Below, in pieces: positions 56,640-64,000 of a DNA stretch of 64,000 nt. Position numbers and translations under genes: made by a program. The stretch is taken from positions 248,001 through 312,000 of the forward strand of contig JAHCBC010000004.1 in NCBI GenBank assembly GCA_019634595.1, read 5' to 3'. The notes under the pieces are model-generated. The model made no database searches. It was not told the origin of the DNA and saw only the letters and a list, made by a program, of their open reading frames with translations. Position 1 is the stretch's first letter, and every line of letters begins with the position of its first letter. The stretch comes from Akkermansiaceae bacterium (GTDB lineage: Bacteria > Verrucomicrobiota > Verrucomicrobiia > Verrucomicrobiales > Akkermansiaceae).

Positions 56640-56670
56640 CCGCGGGCGCGAAAATTTTCGCGACCCGCGG
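56640..56670 (+). terminator. Hairpin closing the efflux operon
   Basis: CCGCGGG-c-GCGAAAA and TTTTCGCG-a-CCCGCGG pair over 15 bases with one bulge. Like the hairpin at 56058 it follows the gene by ten bases and starts after the same GTGACCTTCAT sequence. It lies between convergent genes and could stop transcription from the efflux operon. Confidence 0.6.
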
Positions 56671-56741
56671 TCAGCTCCCGCGCCCCCTCAAACGCCTCTT
56701 TCACGGCATTTTCCGGGAACGACCCGGCTTCAACTCATGAC

Positions 56742-58085
56742 TCACCGCACTCCGGCCAAGTGCAACGCAAGCCCGACCGCCGCGCCCAAACCGACGACGG
56801 TGAGAACGTCCCATTTCATCTTCCGCAGGAGGAAAAGGAACACCGCGCCGAGCGCGAGCGGGACCCAATCGAAGGCCCCCGGCTCCGGGCGGATGACGTG
56901 CCAAGAAAACCAAACCGCGAGGTTCAAGATCACGCCCGCCACTGCGGCGGTCACCGCGGAAAGCGCCGTTTCGAAACTCAGATTTCCCCGGCTGCGCTCC
57001 ATAAAGGGCGCACCGACGAAAATGAAGAGATAGCCCGGAATAAACGTCACCCACGTCGTCATCCCGGAGGCGAGCGCCGCCATCGCCAGCGGTGACAGCC
57101 CGCCCGGATCATTCCACCCGCCGACGAATCCGACGAATTGCAGCACCAGAATCAGCGGCCCCGGCGTCGTTTCCGCGAGGCCTAGCCCGTCCATCATCTG
57201 CGTCGCGCTGAGCCAGCCTTGAACTTCCACCGCTTGCTGGGCGACATACGGCAGCACCGCGTAAGCTCCGCCGAAGGTTACCATCGCTGCCTTCCCGAAA
57301 AACAAGCCTTCCTCCGTCAACACATGCCCGCGTCCCAACAGGCCGAGGCAAAACACGACGGGCAGAATCCACAGTACCAGCCAGAAAGCCGTCTTCAGCA
57401 GCGTGCGGCCCAGCGTCGGGATGCCGATCCGGTCGGGAACGCTGTCGGAAATCACATAATGCGCCGTAGTTTCCGCCGCCGCGCCGTGGCCGCCACCGGT
57501 TTTGAAATACTGGGGAAACCGCCGCCCCAGTGTCAGCCCGAGCACCAGCGCCGAAATGATGATCAGCGGAAACGGAACGCCAAACTGGAAAATCGCAATG
57601 AAGGAAACCGCCGCGATCGCCCACATCACCGGATTTTTGAGCACCTTCCCGCCGATCCGCCACACCGCCGCCGCAACGATGGCCATGACCGCCGCTTTCA
57701 GCCCGTAGAAAATTGCCTCAAACCACGGCACTTGGCCGAACATCATGTAAGCCACGCTGATCCCCAGCATGAACAGCGCCCCCGGCAGCACGAAAAGCGC
57801 TCCCGCCACAAGTCCGCCTCGCACCCCGTGCAGCAGCCAGCCGGTGTAGACCGCCAGTTGCTGGGCTTCCGGCCCGGGCAGCAGCATGCAGTAATTCAAC
57901 GCGTGCAGGAACCGCTTGTCGCTCACCCATTTCCGCCGGTCCACCAGCTCCCGGTGCATCAACGCGATCTGCCCTGCGGGGCCGCCAAAACTCAGCAGGC
58001 CGATTTTCACCCACACCAGAAGCGCTTGGAGAAAGGTCGGGTGGGCGGGCGGCGCGGGAGTCGGCGAGGTCGTATCCATTTTCAT
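56742..58085 (-). CDS. chrA: Chromate transporter ChrA
   Basis: This 447-residue inner-membrane protein expels chromate. It has two homologous CHR domains. The first has FLQALLVWVKIGLLSFGGPAGQIALMH and LLPGPEAQQLAVYTGWLLHG. The second has FGKAAMVTFGGAYAVLPYVAQQ and LGLAETTPGPLILVLQFVGFVGG. The repeated FGG-x-x and PGP motifs are the family signature. ATG 58085 (MKMDTTSPTP) lies one base after the chrB stop; ATG 58094 would overlap it. Co-transcription with chrB is expected. Confidence 0.92.
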   Translation of the reverse strand: MKMDTTSPTPAPPAHPTFLQALLVWVKIGLLSFGGPAGQIALMHRELVDRRKWVSDKRFLHALNYCMLLPGPEAQQLAVYTGWLLHGVRGGLVAGALFVLPGALFMLGISVAYMMFGQVPWFEAIFYGLKAAVMAIVAAAVWRIGGKVLKNPVMWAIAAVSFIAIFQFGVPFPLIIISALVLGLTLGRRFPQYFKTGGGHGAAAETTAHYVISDSVPDRIGIPTLGRTLLKTAFWLVLWILPVVFCLGLLGRGHVLTEEGLFFGKAAMVTFGGAYAVLPYVAQQAVEVQGWLSATQMMDGLGLAETTPGPLILVLQFVGFVGGWNDPGGLSPLAMAALASGMTTWVTFIPGYLFIFVGAPFMERSRGNLSFETALSAVTAAVAGVILNLAVWFSWHVIRPEPGAFDWVPLALGAVFLFLLRKMKWDVLTVVGLGAAVGLALHLAGVR

Positions 58086-58086
58086 T

Positions 58087-59028
58087 TCAATCATTTGAAG
58101 GAGTCTTGAAGACGGCATACAGCGCGTCGAAACACGGGAAACCGCGGGCGAAAATCTCATCATCCGCCACACCCAGCTTGGCCCAGCCTTTGAAAATCCG
58201 GTCCAGCCCGAACGCTTCCACCGTCTGGAATTTCCCGTCCTCCAGGTCCGCGTCGTGGACCCTCTCGGCGAGCTTTCGCAGGCCGGGATCCACAAGGCCG
58301 AAGCGCTTCAACAGCGTTTCAAATGTGCAGTCATCGCCGTGGTGGGTGAACTCGACGCCCATCATGTCGTAAGGAATCGCCGCGGGCTGGCTGCCCGGAT
58401 CATTCGCGAAAACGAACTCCGCTTGAGGATCGATGAAGTTCCGGATCAACCACGCGGAACCCACCCGGTCGATCGCGGGCTGCGGCCGGGTCAGCCAGGT
58501 TTTCGAGGAAAATTCTTTGGTCGAAAAGACCTGTAAAGCCGCTTCCGGATCGCGGTTTCCGATCAAAGAAGCGGCGCGGTCGAGCTGAATTTCGATGTTC
58601 CCGCCCTGCGCGGAATCGAAAAAATCCACTTGGCGGATCTCGCGGTAGCGCCGCCGCAGTTTCTCAACTTCCGCCTGCACCGCGTCATCCGCCGATTCCC
58701 GCTGGCGGGAGACCAGTGCGCTGAGGGCCGTCGAGAGCGGCTCGTAATCGGCAGCGCGGGCCTCGTTGAACTGGCGAATCATGTCTTCCCGGCTCAATCC
58801 CTCCAACTCGGAGACGATGGCCAAGGTCGCTTCTCCGCCGGCCTCGTTCACCTCCTGCGCCAGCCACTGAAAACGTTCCAGCAACTCCGGGCGGTTGGGT
58901 AACAGGTAGGCCGATGTCTTGAATGGCAGGGCGCCGGATTTCCTCAACTTCCGCCATACCGCAACCCGCGCACTGCCACGGCCGGTCGGCAGGCTGTAAA
59001 GAAGCAGGATCCACGGGCTCTCGGACAT
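58087..59028 (-). CDS. chrB: Chromate resistance regulator/enzyme ChrB
   Basis: This 313-residue protein has both ChrB domains. The N-terminal domain (WILLLYSLPTGRGSARVAVWRKLRKSGALPFKTSAYLLP) is the DNA-binding-like part. The C-terminal domain (TRPQPAIDRVGSAWLIRNFIDPQAEFVFA, VEFTHHGDDCTFETLLKRFGL, ARGFPCFDALYAVF) contains the conserved D-x-x-A-x-x-WLI and HHGDDCTFE motifs. ChrB senses chromate and controls chrA in characterised systems. Its promoter (59038-59066) leaves almost no 5' untranslated region. Confidence 0.9.
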   Translation of the reverse strand: MSESPWILLLYSLPTGRGSARVAVWRKLRKSGALPFKTSAYLLPNRPELLERFQWLAQEVNEAGGEATLAIVSELEGLSREDMIRQFNEARAADYEPLSTALSALVSRQRESADDAVQAEVEKLRRRYREIRQVDFFDSAQGGNIEIQLDRAASLIGNRDPEAALQVFSTKEFSSKTWLTRPQPAIDRVGSAWLIRNFIDPQAEFVFANDPGSQPAAIPYDMMGVEFTHHGDDCTFETLLKRFGLVDPGLRKLAERVHDADLEDGKFQTVEAFGLDRIFKGWAKLGVADDEIFARGFPCFDALYAVFKTPSND

Positions 59029-59037
59029 CTGTCATAG

Positions 59038-59066
59038 ATATTACATTTGTGAACTTCCTGTTTCAA
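59038..59066 (-). promoter_or_regulatory. Promoter of chrB-chrA
   Basis: On the minus strand, TTGAAA (-35, 59061-59066) and TAATAT (-10, 59038-59043) are separated by exactly 17 bases. The expected start of transcription is about 59031, two or three bases before the chrB ATG at 59028, so the mRNA would be leaderless. The region is shared with the divergent DUF1259 gene. Confidence 0.7.
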
Positions 59067-59108
59067 GAAATCATTTGCGCGCACCTGCGCGTGTGCCATT
59101 CTTAATCC

Positions 59109-59996
59109 GTGATGAAAGCCTTCCAACTCATTCCCGCACTGCTCGCCTGCCTGCCGCTGTCTCTCGCCGCGCTGGACAATCCGAAGATCGAGGAACTCAC
59201 CGGTCTCAAAGGCACCTTCAACGAAGACGAACAAGTCTTCAAAGTTACGTGGCCGCGCGGCGACCTCGGAATCACCGTGGACGGGTGGAAAATGCCCGCA
59301 TTCATGGGACTCACCACTTGGGCAGCCTTCACGGAGGGGAAAAAGGAATCCGCCATGGTGATGGGCGATCTGGTGCTGCTTCAGGACGAGGTCAACCCGG
59401 TGATGAGCGCGCTCCTGGATGCGGGGCTGGACGTCACCGCGCTGCACAACCACTTTTTCCATGACGATCCCAAAGTTTATTTCATGCACATCGCGGGCGA
59501 GGGCAGCGTGGACAAACTCGCGACGGGAGTCCGCGCCGGACTCGATAAGGTGAAGGAAATTCGTGCCGCCTCGGCCCAGCCCGCCACCTCGTTCGGCGGG
59601 GGTATTCCACAGGAAAGCGCGATCACCGCCGCGCCGCTGGCTGAAATCATGGGCAGCCAGCCGCAGGAGAAGGACGGCATGGTGAAATTCGTGATCGGCC
59701 GCACCGCGAAAATGGACTGTGGCTGTGAGATCGGGAAAGAGATGGGGGTCAACACCTGGGCCGCCTTCGCCGGAAACGATGACAACGCGGTGGTTGACGG
59801 GGATTTCGCCTGCCTCGAAAGCGAGCTTCAAGGCGTTCTCAAATCCCTTCGCAGCGGTGGCATCCACATCGTCGCCATTCACCATCACATGACCTCGGAA
59901 AATCCCCGCTACATTTTCCTCCACTACTGGGGCCGTGGGAAAGCCACCGATCTTGCCGCCAAACTCAAATTGGCTCTCGACACACAAAGCAAATGA
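59109..59996 (+). CDS. DUF1259-domain exported protein of the chromate cluster
   Basis: This 295-residue protein has a signal peptide (LIPALLACLPLSLAA) and two similar domains of the DUF1259 (LppY/LpqO) type. The first has KIEELTGLKGTFNEDEQVFKVTWPRGDLGI, LTTWAAFTEG and DVTALHNHFFHDDPKVYFMHIAG. The second has MGVNTWAAFAGNDDNAVVDGDF and HIVAIHHHMTSENPRYIFLHYWG. Paired His motifs in each domain suggest metal binding. Such proteins are frequently encoded next to chrA and chrB. Its function in chromate resistance is not established. Confidence 0.82.
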   Translation: MMKAFQLIPALLACLPLSLAALDNPKIEELTGLKGTFNEDEQVFKVTWPRGDLGITVDGWKMPAFMGLTTWAAFTEGKKESAMVMGDLVLLQDEVNPVMSALLDAGLDVTALHNHFFHDDPKVYFMHIAGEGSVDKLATGVRAGLDKVKEIRAASAQPATSFGGGIPQESAITAAPLAEIMGSQPQEKDGMVKFVIGRTAKMDCGCEIGKEMGVNTWAAFAGNDDNAVVDGDFACLESELQGVLKSLRSGGIHIVAIHHHMTSENPRYIFLHYWGRGKATDLAAKLKLALDTQSK

Positions 59997-60323
59997 AGTG
60001 GATCACCCGTCCGGGCTCCGCTCTCCCTTTCCTCCATCACGCGTAGTGTCCTCGGACGTGATGGGTTGCAGTGTGCTCATCGGGTTCTATTTCGCGGATG
60101 AGGTCTGGCAGATGTATGCACTCGCCGGCTGATGATCTCCGTTCCGTAATTTTCACGCCGATCGATCGCGCCGTGATCCCGCCCGAAAGGCCGATTCCTC
60201 GCCGAATTTCGTCGACCCCTGATGCATAACGCCACCTGAGCAAACTGATTGCGTTTATTCTCTATCATGTTGCTGCACCCGATTGGGAACAGCGACGAAA
60301 CGGAGCGGTGCCATGCTCCGCGA
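59997..60323. other. Intergenic region before the relaxase pair
   Basis: About 325 bases lie between the DUF1259 gene and the first relaxase-like gene. It must contain the promoter of the relaxase operon, but no clear -35/-10 pair is obvious. A 23-codon frame at 60060 is not called. It is a second possible location for an origin of transfer, although no strong inverted repeat was noticed. Confidence 0.4.
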
Positions 60324-61007
60324 ATGTTGACGTTGAAACACCACTTTCCTTCTGCGGCCACATCGACTTTATTCGAGAACCATTTGCCTACCGCCGCCTC
60401 CGATGGTTGCCGGTGGTTTGGAATCGGCATCAAAACCCTGTCCCTCAAGAATCGTGTCACGGTGGAGGCGCTTCGGACGCTCCTCGCAAACCGTCATCCG
60501 ATCGGCAACGAACTGTTGGCAACCTATCCAGAGGCAGCAATTGAGAAGCCTTTGCCGTTGTTGACCGAGGTCATGATGACAATGCCCCGAAAGCTCAGTA
60601 AGCTTGTTGCGACGGATGAAAGGATCTTCGCCGCGCATTGCCGGGCTTCCTCTGCTGCCATGAGGGATCTCGAATTGTTTGCTGCGACTCCCGTGTGGGA
60701 CGGCAGGTTTCCACTTTGCGAAGTTACTTTCAACGTCGTGGCTGCGGCGTTCGATTATTCCTTCATCCACCTCGGTACGGAGATTCTGCAAAGCCGTTAC
60801 CTTCTGTTCAATCTCACGTTCCACGAGAACGAGGAGGAATGGAGGTTCCTGGATACGGCTGAAATGGTCGATGTCAGTTGGCGCGTTAACGAAAACTACC
60901 TCTCGTATCTTGCCGCCGAATTGCGTGGCCTGGGACACGAGGTTACCGAAAAAATTCTTTACGCGTTCGAGTCTTCCGACCGGAGCCTCATCAAGCGTCT
61001 GAGCTGA
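60324..61007 (+). CDS. Relaxase-like protein without catalytic residues
   Basis: This 227-residue protein aligns by eye with residues 1-220 of the MobF relaxase encoded 15 bases downstream. Shared blocks are the opening ML-x-x-x-HH, the LFENHL / YFEEHL helix, TMPRKLSKLVATDERIFAAHCRASSAAMRDLELFAAT against SPPKSVSIAALVAGDNRLVDAHDRAVRIAMGELERFAAT, and SYLAAELRGLGHEVTEK against HELARDLRRLGYRIRN. The catalytic tyrosines (relaxase Y16, Y26, Y27) and the His triad (HLHSH) are absent; the equivalent of the latter reads HLGTEILQSRYL. ATG 60324 is chosen by homology; ATG 60267 is possible. Probably a DNA-binding or regulatory partner rather than a nuclease. Confidence 0.7.
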   Translation: MLTLKHHFPSAATSTLFENHLPTAASDGCRWFGIGIKTLSLKNRVTVEALRTLLANRHPIGNELLATYPEAAIEKPLPLLTEVMMTMPRKLSKLVATDERIFAAHCRASSAAMRDLELFAATPVWDGRFPLCEVTFNVVAAAFDYSFIHLGTEILQSRYLLFNLTFHENEEEWRFLDTAEMVDVSWRVNENYLSYLAAELRGLGHEVTEKILYAFESSDRSLIKRLS

Positions 61008-61021
61008 TTTCGATTCGTGTC

Positions 61022-63856
61022 ATGCTCGCCCCTCAACACCATACGAATGTCCGGAAGGCTGAGGAGTATTTCGAGGAACATCTTGCCGTCGGCGACTACT
61101 ACAGCGAGGGGCAAGCGGTTCGCGGCGAGTGGCTCGGTGAAGGAGCAAACTTGCTCGGCTTGTCCGGCGTGGTTCAGAAAAAAAACTTCCTCGCGCTCTG
61201 CGAGAACCTTCATCCGTCTACCGGAGAGCGGCTGACGGCCCGCACGAAAACCAAACGACGCAAAGACCCCGAGAACGAAGCGAACTCAAAGGTAGCGAAC
61301 CGGCGGTTGTTCTACGATTTCACGATCTCACCGCCAAAGTCGGTTTCCATCGCGGCGCTCGTAGCCGGAGATAATCGCCTTGTCGATGCCCATGACCGGG
61401 CGGTGCGTATCGCAATGGGCGAACTGGAGCGTTTCGCCGCGACGCGGGTGCGCCGGGGTGGTAGGAATGACGACCGGCCTACGGGCAACACCGTCACCGC
61501 CGTCTTCAGGCATGACAGTTCGCGTGCGCTTGATCCCCATCTGCACAGCCATTGCCTCGTTTTCAACGCCACTTTCGATGCGGCGGAGAACCGCTGGAAG
61601 GCCCTGCAAACCTTCGAGATGTTTCAGGCGGGAAAATACGTGGAGAACGTCTATTACCACGAACTTGCACGCGACCTGCGCCGTTTGGGATATCGCATCA
61701 GGAACCTGGCGCGGGGCGATTTCGAGCTGGAAGGAGTGTCGGCGGCACTGGATAGCAAGTTTTCCAAACGGCACCGGCAGATTGCCGAGCAAGTCCGCGA
61801 GCTGCTGGCACAATCCCCGCAACTGGCCACAAAAAATCTCGCAGCGGTGCGCGAGCACGTCGCGCATACCCAGCGCCCTTGGAAATCCCCCGAGGTGAAC
61901 CGGGACCGGCTGCGGCAATGGTGGGATGAACAACTGAGCGGCGATGAAAGGCAGGGATTGGAAAAACTTTCTACGGGAGCTACGGCAACGGTGGATCCGC
62001 TCGAAGCCGATCCGGTGCGGAAAGTGGATGCCGCTTTGCGCTGGGCGGAGGAGCATCTGTTCGAGCGCAAATCGCTCGTCAGGGAACATGAATTGTGGCG
62101 ATTCGCGTTGGAAAGGGGGCGCGGAGAATCCTTCACGCTCGATCAGCTCCATGAGGCGACCGGACGGACGGATTACGTGCGGGACAAGGTCAATCCGAAG
62201 CGACTGACATCCCATTCCGTGATTCAACGCGAGTGGGACATTGTCTGTTTGGCCCGTGCGGGAGTGAACAAGCACGCTTCCCTCATTCCCGGATGGGAAG
62301 GAAACGCCGCATTGGATGAGGGGCAGCAAGTTGCAGCCCGTAGCATGATGAGCTGCTTGGACTGGCTGATTCTGTTCCGGGGCGGTGCGGGCACCGGCAA
62401 AAGTTTCACCCTGCGTGCGGTGCATGACGCCTTAAAGGAACGTGGCAGAAAAGTGCAGGTTCTCGCCCCCCAGCGCCAGCAGGTCGAGGGCTTGACATCG
62501 GACGGCATGACCGGCTCTCAGACCGTCAGCTCGTTTCTCACGCGGCAAAAAATGGAACCTGGCACGGTGGTGATCGTCGATGAGGCGGGCCAAATCGGTG
62601 CGAAGGACATGCTCGATCTGATGACGTTGGTTTGGAACCGCAAGGGTCGCCTGATTCTCTCAGGCGACACCCGCCAGCATGGGGCGGTACAGGCGTCGGA
62701 CGCCTTGTGGGCCATTGAAAAATATGCAGGTCTGAAATTGGCCGAACTCAACGAAATCAGGAGGCAGAATCCGGCCAAGGGTCGCAACAAGGCGGAACGG
62801 AAATGGATTGGTGAATACAAGAAAGCGGTCGAGGAAGCGGCTCAGGGCAGGATCGAGGAATCGTTTGACCGGCTGGATCAAGCCGGCGCTCTGGTGGAAT
62901 GCACTCCAACCGATCAACAGGAAAGGCTTGCCGGATGTTATCTGGAATTGTCGAAATCCGGCCAGTCTACGCTCGTTGTTTCACCGACATGGGACGAGAT
63001 CGACCGCGTCAATGACGAGGTGCGCCGTGGTTTACAGCTTGAAAGGCTGATTGGCGGCGAGGACTGGAAGGTCTCCACCCTACAGGCGCGTGACTTGTCC
63101 AACGCCCAGAAGCGAGATCCCCGCTACCACACCGCCGATACGGTGATTGTCTTCAACCAAACGGCGCGGGGCGCTCCGAAGGGAACCACCGGCAACTTGG
63201 TCGCCATTGTTGATGACAGCCTGATCGTGGAGGCGGCTGACAAGATCCGCTCCATTCCCTTCAAGTATCTGGACAAGCTCACGCTCTGCCAGCCGAAGGA
63301 ATTGCTTCTTTCCCGTGGCGACAGACTTCAGCTCAAAAGCAATGCAAAGGCCGTCACGGGTGAACGTCTCGACAATGGTGAACTTGTCACCGTGAAACGG
63401 GTCAAAGCGAATGGCTGCATCCAACTGGAAGACGGGCGCGAACTGCCCCCGAGCTACCGGCAATTCGTGCGCGGATACGCCGTCACCTCGTATGCTTCCC
63501 AAGGCAAGACCGTGGATCAGGTTTTGTTCTCGGACTCGTGCATCAAAGCGGCCATCAATGCGCGCCAGTGGTATGTGACCATCTCACGGGGTGCGCGGGG
63601 AGTGAGGATTTTCACCACGGACAAGAAGCAGTTGCGCGAGAACGTCAAACGGTCGGGCACACGCGAACTAGCGTTGGATCTGACGGGTGGGACGCTCCCC
63701 GATGCAGCCACACAATCCATCGCCCCGCCATCCCTGCGGAAAAAGACGCTGATGGACCGGATTCTGGAAATGGGCCGCTCGTTCACAACCTTCGTCGGAA
63801 TCCGCGACCGAACCGGCAACAGCCGTCAAATTCAACACCACCAAATGACACCATGA
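61022..63856 (+). CDS. MobF-family conjugative relaxase-helicase (TrwC/TraI-like)
   Basis: This 944-residue protein nicks the origin of transfer and unwinds the DNA. The N-terminal relaxase domain has the Tyr cluster YFEEHLAVGDYYSEG (Y16, Y26, Y27) and the three-His motif DPHLHSHCLVFN (H173, H175, H177). The C-terminal SF1 helicase has Walker A LFRGGAGTGKSFTLRAV (about 449-465), DEAGQIGAKDML, LSGDTRQHGAVQASDALW and the final YAVTSYASQGKTVDQVLF motif. All catalytic residues are present. It is preceded by a catalytically dead paralogue and followed by an overlapping gene (ATGA). Confidence 0.94.
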   Translation: MLAPQHHTNVRKAEEYFEEHLAVGDYYSEGQAVRGEWLGEGANLLGLSGVVQKKNFLALCENLHPSTGERLTARTKTKRRKDPENEANSKVANRRLFYDFTISPPKSVSIAALVAGDNRLVDAHDRAVRIAMGELERFAATRVRRGGRNDDRPTGNTVTAVFRHDSSRALDPHLHSHCLVFNATFDAAENRWKALQTFEMFQAGKYVENVYYHELARDLRRLGYRIRNLARGDFELEGVSAALDSKFSKRHRQIAEQVRELLAQSPQLATKNLAAVREHVAHTQRPWKSPEVNRDRLRQWWDEQLSGDERQGLEKLSTGATATVDPLEADPVRKVDAALRWAEEHLFERKSLVREHELWRFALERGRGESFTLDQLHEATGRTDYVRDKVNPKRLTSHSVIQREWDIVCLARAGVNKHASLIPGWEGNAALDEGQQVAARSMMSCLDWLILFRGGAGTGKSFTLRAVHDALKERGRKVQVLAPQRQQVEGLTSDGMTGSQTVSSFLTRQKMEPGTVVIVDEAGQIGAKDMLDLMTLVWNRKGRLILSGDTRQHGAVQASDALWAIEKYAGLKLAELNEIRRQNPAKGRNKAERKWIGEYKKAVEEAAQGRIEESFDRLDQAGALVECTPTDQQERLAGCYLELSKSGQSTLVVSPTWDEIDRVNDEVRRGLQLERLIGGEDWKVSTLQARDLSNAQKRDPRYHTADTVIVFNQTARGAPKGTTGNLVAIVDDSLIVEAADKIRSIPFKYLDKLTLCQPKELLLSRGDRLQLKSNAKAVTGERLDNGELVTVKRVKANGCIQLEDGRELPPSYRQFVRGYAVTSYASQGKTVDQVLFSDSCIKAAINARQWYVTISRGARGVRIFTTDKKQLRENVKRSGTRELALDLTGGTLPDAATQSIAPPSLRKKTLMDRILEMGRSFTTFVGIRDRTGNSRQIQHHQMTP

Positions 63857-64000
63857 TCAAATCCGAAGAAACCACCGCCGCTGACCGCACTGGAACCAGA
63901 ATCTCCAAGTGCTACCTCCGCAATCCCGACGCCCGAACAATCAAGTTTGAGCCGCTGAACGCTGACACCTTTGTTTTTCCATACCAACATCTGATCTACG
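63853..64000 (+). CDS. Hypothetical protein, N-terminal part (cut by window end)
   Basis: The frame starts at ATG 63853, overlapping the relaxase stop (ATGA), and reads MIKSEETTAADRTGTRISKC, then YLRNPDARTIKFEPLNADTFVFPYQHLIY to the window edge. The coupling to the relaxase gene supports it as a real gene of the processing operon. Too little is present to assign a family. Confidence 0.6.
   Translation, partial: MIKSEETTAADRTGTRISKCYLRNPDARTIKFEPLNADTFVFPYQHLIY

Larger units (their letters stand above)
25049..64000. mobile_element. Integrative conjugative element at tRNA-Leu (right end outside window)
   Basis: The element runs from the tRNA-Leu 3' fragment to beyond the window. It encodes a tyrosine integrase next to the attachment site, a small XRE regulator, a methyltransferase-helicase, T4SS proteins of the VirB2-VirB10 type, a VirD4 coupling protein, a ParA/TraL-like ATPase and a MobF relaxase. 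A metal-resistance cargo lies between the coupling genes and the relaxase. It has all modules for excision, processing and transfer except a recognised VirB11. The cargo genes share the GC-rich composition of the transfer genes, so they are not obviously recent additions. Confidence 0.85.

Noticed and set aside
57219..58109. 296-codon plus-strand frame opposite chrA, and a 347-codon minus-strand frame opposite the DUF1259 gene (58944-59987)
   Set aside because: Antisense shadows rich in His, Gln and Arg with no family features; chrA and DUF1259 are well supported.

Overview
The window looks like a GC-rich chromosome segment from a Verrucomicrobiota-like bacterium. The main clue is a large secreted protein at 4.8-8.3 kb that combines autotransporter-associated beta-strand repeats with a C-terminal PEP-CTERM sorting signal, a combination common in that phylum. 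Weak Shine-Dalgarno sequences and near-leaderless promoters fit as well. The taxon is an inference from gene content, not from a marker gene.

Layout. (1) 0-4.1 kb: two adjacent IS66-family elements, the first cut by the window edge. (2) 4.4-10.6 kb: a small hypothetical gene, the PEP-CTERM repeat protein (minus strand), and a P1B-4-type metal-exporting ATPase. (3) 10.9-14.4 kb: phage-like scraps followed by a compact CRISPR adaptation module, reverse transcriptase - cas1 - cas2 - mini array. No interference gene is visible anywhere in the window, and the reverse transcriptase is split by a -1 frame change at a run of six C. (4) 14.7-23.9 kb: an accessory island. It contains a PD-(D/E)XK nuclease, a DUF3150-like protein, an HExxH peptidase, a DUF1257 (Ycf35-like) / DUF2997 pair, a Ycf46-like AAA+ ATPase, a WGR-domain DNA ligase, small lipoproteins, and a divergent XRE repressor. 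Copies of a dyad TGCTCC-N6-GGAGCA lie at three promoter regions, so the island looks like one regulon. Strong hairpins with T-tracts separate most of its transcription units. (5) 24.0-25.05 kb: a decayed IS3-family transposase, a perfect 14-copy 9-bp tandem repeat, and the 3' part of a tRNA-Leu gene with its terminator.

(6) 25.05-64 kb: an integrative conjugative element (ICE) inserted at that tRNA-Leu. It begins with a tyrosine integrase. It then carries a giant methyltransferase-helicase, a type IV secretion system (VirB2/3/4/5/6/8/9/10-like plus lipoproteins, no VirB11 seen), a ClpB-like AAA+ ATPase divergent from the pilin gene, a VirD4-type coupling protein, a ParA/TraL-like ATPase, a metal-resistance cargo and a MobF relaxase-helicase. 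The cargo is a His-rich protein, a CzcCBA-type RND pump, two tandem His-rich periplasmic paralogues, chrB-chrA and a DUF1259 protein. Directly upstream of the relaxase sits a shorter paralogue of its N-terminal domain that has lost the catalytic Tyr and His residues. The far ICE end is outside the window.

How the parts fit. The ICE genes give excision (integrase), DNA processing (relaxase pair), coupling (VirD4) and transfer (T4SS), with metal and chromate efflux as payload. The 14.7-23.9 kb island and the RT-Cas1-Cas2 module are the least explained parts and the best candidates for undescribed biology.
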